This document shows positions 45,687 through 54,543 of a stretch of 64,000 nucleotides of DNA, in pieces. Location: the NCBI GenBank assembly GCA_016700075.1, contig CP065000.1, positions 372,001 through 436,000 of the forward strand, given 5' to 3'. Position 1 is the first letter of the stretch, and every line of letters begins with the position of its first letter. The position numbers and the translations under genes were made by a program. The notes under the pieces are model-generated. The model was not told where the DNA came from. It was given only the letters and a program-made list of their open reading frames with translations, and did no database searches. The stretch is from Acidobacteriota bacterium (GTDB lineage: Bacteria > Acidobacteriota > Blastocatellia > Pyrinomonadales > Pyrinomonadaceae).

Positions 45687-46535
45687 ATGGCCGACCTCGC
45701 GAAGATCGATCAAAGTATCGAGCGATTCAACGAAAGCTACGCGAAAGCCGCGCTGAAGGAGCCCGTTAATTTTTGGGGCCTCGCGGGTTTTGCGGCGGCG
45801 GCTGCCTTCACAGGCAGCGTCATACCGCTTTTGATCGCCCTCTTTGTCGAAGCGGTATATCTGATCGTAGTACCTAATATGCCCGCGTATCGGCGTTTTG
45901 TTCAGCAGCGTGAGCGTCAGCGGTTGCTTGAGGCACAGACAGCGACACGCGAGAATTTGATCAAATCGTTTACGCCGCGTGAGCGTGAAGCCGTAGAATA
46001 TCTCCGCTGGCTGAAGAACAAGATCCAGGAGAACTATCGCAAGTTCACAGGTGCGGGCACATTGCCTTCGAACCTGCAGGCACTAGACCAGCGTTGGGAA
46101 GATTTTGTTGATCTCCTCGATGTCTATCGCCGTAGGAAACAGCACCTGAAAACTATAAATCGCCAGGCCGTTCACAATCAGCTATCGCAGGCATTTCGTG
46201 CGGCGGAATCTGCAACGGACGAAAAGACCAAGCGAATTCAGCAGACGAACGTAGAAATTCTCAAACGCCGCATCGCATCGTTCGAGGAGATCGAAAGGAG
46301 TGTAAAGCTTGTCGAAGGTCAGCTTCAGTCGATCGAGAATTTCTTCAGCTACCTCAATGACGAGATCGTAACGATCTCAACGCCCGAAAAATTCTCATTG
46401 CTTGATTTCGAGCAGCTTTCGGATTCTATTGCGATGACGAAGCAAATGCTGAACGCGACCGCCGAAGACGTTGGAGCTCTCGACACCTATAACCGGCAGA
46501 TGGGCAATCTCGAATTGCTGCCCGGGGCGAAATAG
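45687..46535 (+). CDS. PspA-adjacent membrane coiled-coil protein
   Basis: A 282-residue protein with two close membrane spans (about 28-62: F-W-G-L-A-G-F-A-A-A and P-L-L-I-A-L-F-V-E-A-V-Y) near the N-terminus, then a long charged, helical cytoplasmic region (about 70-280) with heptad-like spacing. No enzyme motif is visible. Co-directional with and 45 bases after pspA, so it is likely a membrane docking partner for PspA (inference). Convergent with the fucosyltransferase-like gene (1 base apart). Confidence 0.75.
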   Translation: MADLAKIDQSIERFNESYAKAALKEPVNFWGLAGFAAAAAFTGSVIPLLIALFVEAVYLIVVPNMPAYRRFVQQRERQRLLEAQTATRENLIKSFTPREREAVEYLRWLKNKIQENYRKFTGAGTLPSNLQALDQRWEDFVDLLDVYRRRKQHLKTINRQAVHNQLSQAFRAAESATDEKTKRIQQTNVEILKRRIASFEEIERSVKLVEGQLQSIENFFSYLNDEIVTISTPEKFSLLDFEQLSDSIAMTKQMLNATAEDVGALDTYNRQMGNLELLPGAK

Positions 46536-46536
46536 G

Positions 46537-47655
46537 TCATATTTCGAGTGAGGTTTTCGTGTGATCCCACTCCCGCATCCACGCCATAGAGCTGTGGTCC
46601 TCAGCAAATACCGAATACCGATTCCAATCGAAAAATCCTGACCTGTCCGGAACGATCCTCATCTCATCGTTCAGCAGCCTCGCGACTCTGCCGTCCGGAA
46701 AGAAGTTAAAGTCCGCCTTTCCGTATCTTTCCTGCCGAAGCCTGTGAATTATGGTCGTGAATGTACTTCGGTAAGTGCCTATGAAAGATCCGGAGGCGGC
46801 ACAGATCAGTTGATTCAGAACGGTAAGTGCATTGAAATCAGTAAATGGAAGAGTGGCGTAGCTGTCGCGAAATTCATCAAAAATGAGTTCGTCGATGAAG
46901 ATGACCTCTGCACCGGCAAATATCTCCTCGAAAGTCGCCTTTTCATCGAGGCCGTCAGTTGCGATCAGTACCGGAAGTTCCGGATCGGCTAGGTTTGCCT
47001 TTACGAAATCCCTGAACCTCGGACCGTCAACTGAGAATTCGTCCTCGGCGTAGTTGGTTCTGAAATCGCCAAGTCTTAAATGCACAGCGTTGAATCTGCC
47101 GGCCTGCTCGATGATATTCGCTGCCAGTTTTTCCAACGGCTCGATATAACAAATCGCGCAAGCTTTGAGAAGTTCATCTTTTTCTTTCCGCGGTAAGAAA
47201 TAGAATGTGCTCGGATTGGCAAGTTTTGTGTGCGTCCATTCGATCAGGTCTTTTTCATGCAATTGTTCCCGGATGATCGGAAAACGCCCGAAACCGAAAA
47301 AGTCCCACATCATTGTGCCTTCAAATTTGGCACGCATTTCCTCAGTGGTCGCAAAATGACTGTAGAGTAGCTGGAATTCTGCCTTGTTCTCGGCATTTCG
47401 ATCGATCTCCAAGACGCGGTTTGCCGGAATATCAAGCAGATCGGAAACAAGGCTTCGCTCGCTGTTCATCAGCAAAGCGAATTTGTCTTTTAACTCGGGC
47501 TTTAGTGCATACGCCGGCGGCGTTGACGATGGGATCTCAAAGTCGAGAAAGAACGGCCGATCTAGGAATTTCGAGAACGCAACGCAGAATGTGTATGACA
47601 TTACGTGGGTGTTGAATCCCTCGGTTCCCATTGAAGCGTTCTCAATATAGATCAT
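46537..47655 (-). CDS. O-fucosyltransferase-like protein
   Basis: A 372-residue protein whose central motif A-V-H-L-R-L-G-D-F-R (H192, R194, D197) matches the nucleotide-sugar-binding H-x-R-x-G-D motif of the GT11/GT23/GT65/GT68 fucosyltransferase superfamily. A later block (about 282-345: A-S-G-S-F-I-G-T-Y-R-S-T-F-T, then a basic stretch) matches the second conserved motif S-x-S-x-F. It begins I-Y-I-E-N-A-S-M-G, like the G-G-x-x-N start of that group but degenerate. No signal peptide. A cytosolic sugar transfer to a protein, glycan or peptide is inferred. Divergent from the ATP-grasp gene. Confidence 0.65.
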   Translation of the reverse strand: MIYIENASMGTEGFNTHVMSYTFCVAFSKFLDRPFFLDFEIPSSTPPAYALKPELKDKFALLMNSERSLVSDLLDIPANRVLEIDRNAENKAEFQLLYSHFATTEEMRAKFEGTMMWDFFGFGRFPIIREQLHEKDLIEWTHTKLANPSTFYFLPRKEKDELLKACAICYIEPLEKLAANIIEQAGRFNAVHLRLGDFRTNYAEDEFSVDGPRFRDFVKANLADPELPVLIATDGLDEKATFEEIFAGAEVIFIDELIFDEFRDSYATLPFTDFNALTVLNQLICAASGSFIGTYRSTFTTIIHRLRQERYGKADFNFFPDGRVARLLNDEMRIVPDRSGFFDWNRYSVFAEDHSSMAWMREWDHTKTSLEI

Positions 47656-47783
47656 TTTTCGTTGTCAGAGGCAATGCGCTTGTCATGCCCAAATGGCTGT
47701 TCTAGACTATGATTTTACATAAGTCGCGGCCCAAAATAGACCGCGAGAACAAATTAAGAACTAAATAGTAGAGAAAATTGTCT

Positions 47784-48743
47784 ATGAGAAAGGTCGGAAT
47801 ATTGGCAGGACGCGAGGTTACGTTTCCTGAGGCCATTATAAAGAGCATCAACGAGAAAGGCGGCGGCGAAGTAGTTGCCGAAATGGTTACGGTCGGCGGT
47901 ATTCGGCTTGATGAACCTAAAAGATACGACGTGATCATTGACCGCATATCGCATGAGGTTCCTTATTATCGAGCTATGCTCAAGCGAATGGCGCTTGAGG
48001 GAACGTATATCATCAACAACCCGTTTTGGTGGTCGGCTGATGACAAATTCTTCAACTTTTCGCTGGCAGCAAAGATCGGTGTTGCAATACCCAAGACAGT
48101 TCTTCTGCCCCAGCACAGCTATATCAAGGACATCGTTTCGGAATCGCTCCGCAACCTTGAATTCCCGATCAAGTGGGAAGAGATCGTCGAATACGTCGGC
48201 TTCCCCGCTTTCCTCAAACCGCACGACGGCGGCGGCTGGAAGAATGTGTCAAAGGTAAACTCACTTGAGGAGCTTTTCACTGAGTACAATGATTCCGGCA
48301 CACTCTGCATGACATTGCAGGAAGGCATCGAATACGATCATTTCGTCCGTTGCTACTGCGTCGGCAAAGAGAAGGTGCTGATCATGCCGTACGATCCTTC
48401 GAAACCGTATCTCAGCGGAATGCAGTACGTCGACGTCGACGACTATCTGACACCGGAGCTGCACAAACGCGTAGAGCAGGATGTCATCACCATTTGCACC
48501 GCTCTTGGATACGACCTGAATACGGTAGAATTCGCGATCAAGGACGGCATTCCCTACGCGATCGATTTTATGAATCCCGCTCCTGATGCGGAACTCGCTT
48601 CGGTCGGTGAGAAAAATCACCGCTGGATCGTTGATAATATGACGGAATTCATTCTCAAGAAATTAGAAGAAGGCTGGGAAAAACCGGAATACCGCTGGTC
48701 GGCAATGCTGAATCCGCCGGAGAAAGCGGCGAAAAAAGCTTAG
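47784..48743 (+). CDS. ATP-grasp ligase-like protein
   Basis: A 319-residue cytosolic protein of the classical ATP-grasp type. N-terminal Rossmann-like domain (M-R-K-V-G-I-L-A-G-R-E), then N-N-P-F-W-W and D-D-K-F-F-N-F-S; central domain with G-F-P-A-F-L-K-P-H-D-G-G-G-W (about 134-147, Lys and Gly loop), and C-terminal E-F-A-I-K-D-G-I-P-Y-A-I-D-F-M-N-P (about 252-268) supplying the magnesium ligands. RimK/D-Ala-D-Ala ligase-like fold; substrate unknown. ATG at 47784 is preferred over an in-frame TTG six bases earlier. A bidirectional terminator follows. Confidence 0.85.
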   Translation: MRKVGILAGREVTFPEAIIKSINEKGGGEVVAEMVTVGGIRLDEPKRYDVIIDRISHEVPYYRAMLKRMALEGTYIINNPFWWSADDKFFNFSLAAKIGVAIPKTVLLPQHSYIKDIVSESLRNLEFPIKWEEIVEYVGFPAFLKPHDGGGWKNVSKVNSLEELFTEYNDSGTLCMTLQEGIEYDHFVRCYCVGKEKVLIMPYDPSKPYLSGMQYVDVDDYLTPELHKRVEQDVITICTALGYDLNTVEFAIKDGIPYAIDFMNPAPDAELASVGEKNHRWIVDNMTEFILKKLEEGWEKPEYRWSAMLNPPEKAAKKA

Positions 48744-48768
48744 TTTATATTGGAATGCGGTTTTTAGG

Positions 48769-48797
48769 GGCCTTCGGAAATGCCGAGGGCCTATTTT
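48769..48797. terminator. Bidirectional terminator
   Basis: GGCCTTCGG / CCGAGGGCC stem (one G-T pair), five-base loop, followed by TATTTTG on the plus strand; it overlaps the stop codon of the convergent TPR gene. Confidence 0.7.
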
Positions 48798-50191
48798 GTT
48801 TCTTCGGAGAACATCCTGTATGGAATGCGACGGCTGAGCATCCCGACACCGACCGCCAGGCCCGACCAAACTACCAGCGAGACCATCGAGATTGCCCAAC
48901 CGATGTTTGCGATCAGGTCATCTTCGGCGATGACGCCGTATAGAATTGCGGGAAATCCAAGCATCGCGATCCTCAATGCGGATCGCCGGCCTGTTAGGAT
49001 CTTCTCAAGCAGCCTTACTCTGGCGATCTCCGTTTCAAGATACTCATCATCATTGCTTAGCGAAGCGAAATAATCGGTCTCATTTCTCGACCACCGTTTC
49101 AAGGCAGCAGACTCGGTCACCCTATTTGCCGCGGCGAAATGATGTACAACGTGAGCGAGTTTACCTTCACGCAGTGCCAGTTCTGCCATGCCGCGTGCGG
49201 CTCGAAAACTCTCGCCCAAATGCGATGAGGCCTTTTTCAGTACGATCGCCGCTCGTTCTATCTCACCGATCTGAAAATACCACTCTCCGACCCGCACCAG
49301 CAATTCGCCGTCATCGCCGGCCTGAGATTCCGACCTTCGAAGTGCAGCCAAAGCCCGGCGTTCGAGCCGCGGATCCCGCCGCACGCTCGCAAACGTATAA
49401 AGACACCTACCAAAATCGAACAACAGACGCGCATCCTTTGGCCTTTGAGCGAGACCCCGCCGAAATGCTTCCAGAGCCTGCAGAAAATTCCCGGAAAGCC
49501 TAAGACCATTCGCCAAGACACTCAGTTGAGATACATCGCCCGCAGATGCAGACCCTTGTACAGATGCCTCTCGCGGCGAATGCCGCGTGCGAACGGCTTT
49601 CAGAGTATCCTCGAGTACCTCAGATGAAGGTATCTTGAATTCTTCAGCCAATGCAGTGAGTTCTTTGGGGTCACGGAGATGATCGCGAAGTTCTATGGAC
49701 CGATGGTCGAGGATATCTTCGTTCAGTAAGGGCAACAACTTCGACAGCAGCTTTCGATAGCCGTCCCCGCCGGAAGATACAGATATCTCGAGACCGCGGC
49801 CCCTTATAACGGTACGATATCGGTAATACACGGCACCGCCGCGTCTAAGAGCTCGTGTCGCGTGCGTTTCAACCTGTTCAATATCACGGTATTTGAGCGT
49901 ATTTCGAGAACGATTTAATGCAGACCACACTCTGGGCACGAGTCCCGTCCGCCGCAGCCGCCTGCCGTCAAAAACGATGCGGTCGCGAAGAGCAAAAAAT
50001 GGCACGATGATCCAAGAGAAAACAAAGAGAGCCATTCCCGCCGGGTCGTTCTCGAGATAAAAGAAAAATGCTGACAGGAAACTTCCCATCAGCAATACAG
50101 TGAAATAGTTGTGAGGCGAGACCCGAACCGATGCCCGATCTGAACTTACGTCCGACGCTGTTCTTAGTGTTCGGTTCTCAACCGTGGTCAT
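48791..50191 (-). CDS. Membrane protein with PH-like and TPR regions
   Basis: A 466-residue protein. Two spans near the N-terminus (about 28-70) are followed by a PH/bPH2-like region (about 70-150: R-I-V-F-D-G-R-R-L-R-R-T-G, Y-R-D-I-E-Q-V-E-T) and TPR-type helices (about 215-380: L-Q-A-L-E-A-F-R-R-G-L-A-Q-R-P). Two spans near the C-terminus (about 405-450). No enzyme motif. Follows the TPR gene at 50209 by 17 bases in the same unit. Function unknown. Confidence 0.7.
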   Translation of the reverse strand: MTTVENRTLRTASDVSSDRASVRVSPHNYFTVLLMGSFLSAFFFYLENDPAGMALFVFSWIIVPFFALRDRIVFDGRRLRRTGLVPRVWSALNRSRNTLKYRDIEQVETHATRALRRGGAVYYRYRTVIRGRGLEISVSSGGDGYRKLLSKLLPLLNEDILDHRSIELRDHLRDPKELTALAEEFKIPSSEVLEDTLKAVRTRHSPREASVQGSASAGDVSQLSVLANGLRLSGNFLQALEAFRRGLAQRPKDARLLFDFGRCLYTFASVRRDPRLERRALAALRRSESQAGDDGELLVRVGEWYFQIGEIERAAIVLKKASSHLGESFRAARGMAELALREGKLAHVVHHFAAANRVTESAALKRWSRNETDYFASLSNDDEYLETEIARVRLLEKILTGRRSALRIAMLGFPAILYGVIAEDDLIANIGWAISMVSLVVWSGLAVGVGMLSRRIPYRMFSEETK

Positions 50192-50208
50192 GAACCAAAT
50201 TATAGTAT

Positions 50209-51075
50209 CTATTGGAGAGAAATTCCCGGCATTCCGCCAAAAGGATTCTCAGGTGTAGGTTCGACGATCTCCTTCGCCCGTTCGGGAGCTATCTCTTCAA
50301 GCCTCTTCTTTGACTCAGTCGCGGAATCGCTGAACAGCTTAGGCTTGCCTTCTGCGTCCTTCAGTTCACTCGCGGCCTTTGCGATCTCAAAGTAAATATC
50401 GGCGGCCTCACCGGCTTTTCCTTGTTTCTCGAGAACCTTAGCGAGTTCGAACTGTATGGTCTCCTTCGCAACTATCGGGTCATCTGCTGCCGCTAATTCG
50501 CGCAGCAATGCCACGGCATCATCATAACGCCCGTCAGCTATCCGTGTCTGAGCAAGAGCGAACTTCGCCAAAGTGCCGGAAGGCGATCTTGACTGCGAGA
50601 TCGCCTCGAGTTCAGTGATGGCCGCGGCGCGGTCCACGTAAAGCCGGTTCACGGCAATGAAATATTTTGCCTTCTCTGCAATGGCACCGCCGTATGTTGC
50701 AGCGACGCTCTCGAATTCGGCTATCGCAGCCTCGGCCCGCTCCTTTTCCGACTTGTAACTCTTTTGATTTGAGCCGGCCAGCGGCCCGGCCTCATTGATC
50801 TGAGCTTGGGAGGTCTCAATGGCCTTGCCCAGAGCCGTCTGAGCGGCGGCCTCAGAACGTTTGCTGTAATTGAACCAAAGAGCTACCAGTATCGCCAGAA
50901 CTGCCAGAGCTGCAACGCCGTAGAGTATCTGACGCCCTCTGCCCTCGAAAACCTTGCCGGCCTCTTCGATTTTAGGAACGACCTTTTCGTGAAGCGGGTT
51001 TATATAGACCTGCTTTTCCTTAGGCGTCGCGGCGGCGGCCTCTAATTGTTCAAATCTGCGTTTTTTTCGAGCCAT
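50209..51075 (-). CDS. YfgM-like TPR membrane protein
   Basis: A 288-residue protein with a basic cytoplasmic N-terminus (M-A-R-K-K-R-R), one span (about 50-68) and a periplasmic helical TPR region (about 75-240), ending in a Pro-rich tail with N-P-F-G-G-M-P. Architecture matches YfgM/TPR_21-type envelope proteins that assist secretion. First gene of a two-gene unit. Divergent from the ECF sigma gene. Confidence 0.78.
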   Translation of the reverse strand: MARKKRRFEQLEAAAATPKEKQVYINPLHEKVVPKIEEAGKVFEGRGRQILYGVAALAVLAILVALWFNYSKRSEAAAQTALGKAIETSQAQINEAGPLAGSNQKSYKSEKERAEAAIAEFESVAATYGGAIAEKAKYFIAVNRLYVDRAAAITELEAISQSRSPSGTLAKFALAQTRIADGRYDDAVALLRELAAADDPIVAKETIQFELAKVLEKQGKAGEAADIYFEIAKAASELKDAEGKPKLFSDSATESKKRLEEIAPERAKEIVEPTPENPFGGMPGISLQ

Positions 51076-51357
51076 CGTTAAAAAATTGCAATCTTTAGTG
51101 CCTTAGCGCGTTATATTGAGCAGGAGAACGGCTATTGGCCAAAAGTGTTAATTTAACCGAATTGAAGCAGAAGGGCAAACATGATCGAGGCAAATCCACA
51201 AGGCAAAAGCCCATCCTACTTAGGGATCGGTAAAAATTTCTGCCGAAGCTTGGGAACTTTTTCCTGTCTGCGGTGTCTATTAATTTGAGTTCGCCTGAAA
51301 AGCGAACCCGGCAATTTGACCGCTGACCCACTGACGTCAGCATTTTTGGGGCTTTCG

Positions 51358-52005
51358 ATGACCTTTGGCAAGTCACTCACCTTAACCGAAAAGGATCTCG
51401 GCAGCTCCGGGGCGGAAGAGGCGGCTCGCTTGGATAACGAAAGGCCGGCATATATTGAAAAATTACGTTCGGGCGACGAAAATGCGTTCGAAGAGATGGT
51501 GACACGGTATTCCGGAGACGTTTACGGGATGTTGTACAGGCTTACTTCTAACAGCGAAGAAGCGGCGGACCTAACCCAAGAGACGTTCCTGAAGGCTTTG
51601 GGAGCCGTTCGGAAGTTTCGTGGTGATTCGAGCCTGAGAACCTGGCTGTTCAGGATCGCGATAAACGAATCACGAAACCGCAATCGCTGGTGGAAACGCC
51701 GCCGACGCGATGCAACGCTTTCGCTCGACGCGGCTATCGGCAACTCGGACCTTACGGTCTCAGAAACCATCGCTGATCCGTCCGAGACCGCGGAAGACGC
51801 GACGCTTCGGAGGGAACGCGAGAACGCTTTGGAAGCAGCATTGCTCGACTTGCCGGAGATATATAGAGAGGCGGTCATTTTGCGGGATGTAGAAGGCCTC
51901 AGTTACGAAGATGCGGCCGCCGCGCTGGGCGTAACACTCGGAACCGTGAAATCAAGGATCGCCCGCGGTCGAGAGGAACTGAGGAAGAGGTTGAAAGGTT
52001 TTTGA
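51358..52005 (+). CDS. ECF sigma factor (RpoE-like)
   Basis: A 215-residue extracytoplasmic-function sigma factor. Sigma-2 (about 40-110) has V-Y-G-M-L-Y-R-L-T, D-L-T-Q-E-T-F-L-K-A and the promoter-melting F-R-G-D-S-S-L-R-T-W-L-F-R-I-A. Sigma-4 (about 155-213) has L-P-E-I-Y-R-E-A-V-I-L-R-D-V-E-G-L-S-Y and a helix-turn-helix ending V-K-S-R-I-A-R-G-R-E-E-L-R. ATG at 51358 is chosen; a TTG at 51316 also fits. Followed by its anti-sigma gene after an interposed inverted-repeat element. Confidence 0.95.
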   Translation: MTFGKSLTLTEKDLGSSGAEEAARLDNERPAYIEKLRSGDENAFEEMVTRYSGDVYGMLYRLTSNSEEAADLTQETFLKALGAVRKFRGDSSLRTWLFRIAINESRNRNRWWKRRRRDATLSLDAAIGNSDLTVSETIADPSETAEDATLRRERENALEAALLDLPEIYREAVILRDVEGLSYEDAAAALGVTLGTVKSRIARGREELRKRLKGF

Positions 52006-52008
52006 CAA

Positions 52009-52240
52009 TTGAATGAATGGTTTTCCCGCCCCGAAAGATCCGAATTGACTCTTTAGACATCGGTGCCAAACGATGGGTCAAAAGGAACGAACAACGGGAA
52101 CCTGAGATCTCGGTATATGAACGATGGCCGTTTGACACGACCAACAGCAAAAGGCCAACGCCAAGACCGGGAAGAAAGTTACCGCTTATAGCCGTCCGCC
52201 GAGCGGCGCGACGGCCGGGGCGAGAAAGCCATTCATTCAA
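52009..52240. mobile_element. MITE-like element with 25-bp inverted ends
   Basis: The first 25 bases (TTGAATGAATGG then a pyrimidine-rich stretch ending CCCCG) recur in inverted form at 52216-52240 with two mismatches. The 232-bp unit sits between the sigma stop codon (four bases away) and the anti-sigma start (seven to sixteen bases away). Inside the right end is a second strong hairpin, GCCGTCCGCCG/CGGCG-C-GACGGC (52191-52215). No transposase and no clear target duplication are visible. It could be a non-autonomous transposon or a structured regulatory RNA. Confidence 0.55.
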
Positions 52241-52255
52241 GATCAGGTGAACGAT

Positions 52256-53029
52256 ATGCATTGTTCAGAGGTTCAAAAAAAATTAGCGGAAGAAGATCTT
52301 ACAGCAGAAGTTAAAGCCCACATCGCAGTGTGCGGGGTTTGCGGTGAAGAATTCGAGGTGCTGAACGCGGTCTGTTCGGAACTTAGCACTTTACGGCGAC
52401 CTGCAGTTCCCGCGGGGCTTAACATGGCCATCATAGATGCCGTGCGGACCGAAAACGCCCGTGCACGCGGCCGCATGATCCCGATCTCGACATCAGCCCG
52501 GGAATGGTTCAAATTCAATATTTTCCCTTACGCGGCAAGTGCAGTTGCATCCATAGTTGTATGCATCGCGTTGCTGGCGTCGCTCAATACGCCGCCTAGT
52601 GATGTGGCGATGCAGCAAGACAGAACGATCTTCATCCCCGGAGCGCCGGCGGCCGTCGATCCTCATTCGCTCACTCCGGAAGAATATGCCAAGAGCAGGC
52701 TTTTGTTCGCGAGCGAGTCACCAAGCATAAATCCGCAGGGAGCTATCGTCGCGTTATCCAGATCTTTGGTTCGGGGTGAGATGACCGACGACGAGGTAGT
52801 TGTCGTCGCGGACGTTTTTGGAAATGGCCTTGCGAAGATCGCGACTATCGTGGAACGGCCTCGCGACCCCGGAACGATGGCGGCCTTTGAGCGTGCGATC
52901 GAATCGGGCATCTCTGAGGCCCCTTTCGTCCCTGCTGAGATGGAAAATCGGCCGGAAATTGTGCGTGTTGTATTCAGATATCAGCAGGTGAACGTAAATA
53001 TCCGCCAAAGCGACCGACGCCGTTCTTAG
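52256..53029 (+). CDS. Zinc-binding anti-sigma factor
   Basis: A 257-residue single-span protein. N-terminal zf-HC2/ZAS type motif: C3, then H22-x3-C26-x2-C29 in H-I-A-V-C-G-V-C. Membrane span about 88-109 (Y-A-A-S-A-V-A-S-I-V-V-C-I-A-L-L). A periplasmic region of about 145 residues follows. It would hold the upstream ECF sigma inactive until a redox or envelope signal releases it. An in-frame GTG nine bases upstream is an alternative start. Its ribosome site lies immediately after the inverted-repeat element. Confidence 0.88.
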   Translation: MHCSEVQKKLAEEDLTAEVKAHIAVCGVCGEEFEVLNAVCSELSTLRRPAVPAGLNMAIIDAVRTENARARGRMIPISTSAREWFKFNIFPYAASAVASIVVCIALLASLNTPPSDVAMQQDRTIFIPGAPAAVDPHSLTPEEYAKSRLLFASESPSINPQGAIVALSRSLVRGEMTDDEVVVVADVFGNGLAKIATIVERPRDPGTMAAFERAIESGISEAPFVPAEMENRPEIVRVVFRYQQVNVNIRQSDRRRS

Positions 53030-53035
53030 GCCTGT

Positions 53036-54523
53036 TCACATCCTGTCGATCTCTGCCTTCAGAGCATTTGCGAGCTTTTCGTCAAGCTGCAGCAATGCCT
53101 GATACTGTCCCATCGCCCCGGCCCTGTCCTTTTTCCTTGTGTAGATAATGCCCAGGTTGTAGCGAGCCTTTGTGAACTTTGGGCTGATCTCCAAACAACG
53201 CAGATATGCAGCCTGTGCCTTGTCACGCTGATTGTCTGCAAAGTAAGCATTTCCGAGCAAATACCAGCCGTCGGCGTAATCAGGACTTTCAACAACAAAA
53301 ACTTCCAGTCCTTTTACGGCCTGCATATATTGACGCGTCGCCTCGATAGTTTTGCCTGTCAGGTTCAACGCACGGCCAAGATAAAAATGGGTCTCGCCGT
53401 CACCCGGTTTCAGTCGGAGAGCTGTATTGCAGGCTGAAATGGCCAGATCATATTGCTTCGTATCGTTGTACGCTCGGCATAGATTTGTATAGCCCATGTG
53501 CTCATTTGGAAGCAGAAGCACCGCCGCCTTCCCTGCATCGACAGCATCGGCTGACCGATCTGCAAGACTGTAATACCAGCTGAGGTCGGTATAAATGCCG
53601 CCGTCGTTCGGGAATACTCGAAGAGCAGACCTTGCAACATCGATGGCCTCATTCAGCCTGTTTTCAACCCGCAGCACTTCTGCCAACCTGCGATATGCTT
53701 CATACATATCTTGTTTGGCGCCGATGGATCTTCTGTACGCTTCGATCGCCTGCGTGTAGCGCCGCTCTTTGTGGTGGGCATCGCCGAGCAGAAAGAACGC
53801 GCTTCCCGGCGAAAGTGAACCTTTTTGGATCGACATTTCGGCGTACTGCTGCTGAGCTTTCACATCACCGGTCTGATACGCGCATAGTGCTGCGGAATAA
53901 AATGCATTACCGTCATTCGGATCAATGGCCGTCGCTTTTACATAAGCTTCTAAGGCCTTAGCATGATCCTTCCTAGCGAACAGAACATCTCCGCGTGCCT
54001 TCCAAAATGCCGCATCGTTCGGAGCAAGCTTTAATGCCGCGTCGATATCCATGAGGGCGAGGTCATAACGCTCCTGCTGCTGATAAACAAAGTACCTTAT
54101 ACGAAAAACATCAAGCGGTTTATGCCCGAGGGTCAGAGCGGTGGTGAATGAATTTGCCGCCAAGGTCAATTCATTGCCGCAAACCGTCCGCTTTGCAGCT
54201 GCGTCGGAAGTGATCGCGGCCCGCCTTGCTGCGTCATTTTCCGACTTTTGCTGAGCCTCTATTTCCTTAACGGCCTTATCGCACTCCTGAAAAAGATAGT
54301 AATGAGCCGATCCGCGCCAAAAATTCGAATGTGCATCGTTTGCTACCAGAGAGAGAGCCTTTGAATAGTCATCTGACGCCGCACGGTAACGCTTTTGCTG
54401 AAATGCCTTATCTGCCTGCTCCCGGAGCTTCTTTGCCTGATCACGGTCCTTCCGCGATTGTGCATCCGCCGAGAAAGCTCCCAGAACAAAAACTGTGATA
54501 ACAAAGGTCGCGAACTTTTTCAT
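53036..54523 (-). CDS. Exported TPR-repeat protein
   Basis: A 495-residue protein with a signal peptide (about 1-21) and about ten TPR repeats from residue 30 onwards (e.g. F-Q-Q-K-R-Y-R-A-A-S-D-D-Y-S-K-A-L, A-L-M-D-I-D-A-A-L-K-L-A-P-N, A-A-Y-L-R-C-L-E-I-S-P). Likely an assembly scaffold in the periplasm. It follows the Ser/Thr kinase gene by 20 bases in one unit with it. Partners unknown. Confidence 0.82.
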   Translation of the reverse strand: MKKFATFVITVFVLGAFSADAQSRKDRDQAKKLREQADKAFQQKRYRAASDDYSKALSLVANDAHSNFWRGSAHYYLFQECDKAVKEIEAQQKSENDAARRAAITSDAAAKRTVCGNELTLAANSFTTALTLGHKPLDVFRIRYFVYQQQERYDLALMDIDAALKLAPNDAAFWKARGDVLFARKDHAKALEAYVKATAIDPNDGNAFYSAALCAYQTGDVKAQQQYAEMSIQKGSLSPGSAFFLLGDAHHKERRYTQAIEAYRRSIGAKQDMYEAYRRLAEVLRVENRLNEAIDVARSALRVFPNDGGIYTDLSWYYSLADRSADAVDAGKAAVLLLPNEHMGYTNLCRAYNDTKQYDLAISACNTALRLKPGDGETHFYLGRALNLTGKTIEATRQYMQAVKGLEVFVVESPDYADGWYLLGNAYFADNQRDKAQAAYLRCLEISPKFTKARYNLGIIYTRKKDRAGAMGQYQALLQLDEKLANALKAEIDRM

Positions 54524-54543
54524 ACGTATTTGGCCTCTCCGGA

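Noticed and set aside
51076..51357. 93-codon minus-strand open frame upstream of the ECF sigma gene
   Set aside because: No ribosome site, no family resemblance, and it occupies the divergent promoter region; nothing else was found in this gap.
52017..52250. 77-codon open frame between the sigma and anti-sigma genes
   Set aside because: It lies almost wholly inside the inverted-repeat element, starts within the left arm and has Arg/Pro-rich, hairpin-derived composition. The GTGA overlap with the anti-sigma alternative start is probably chance.
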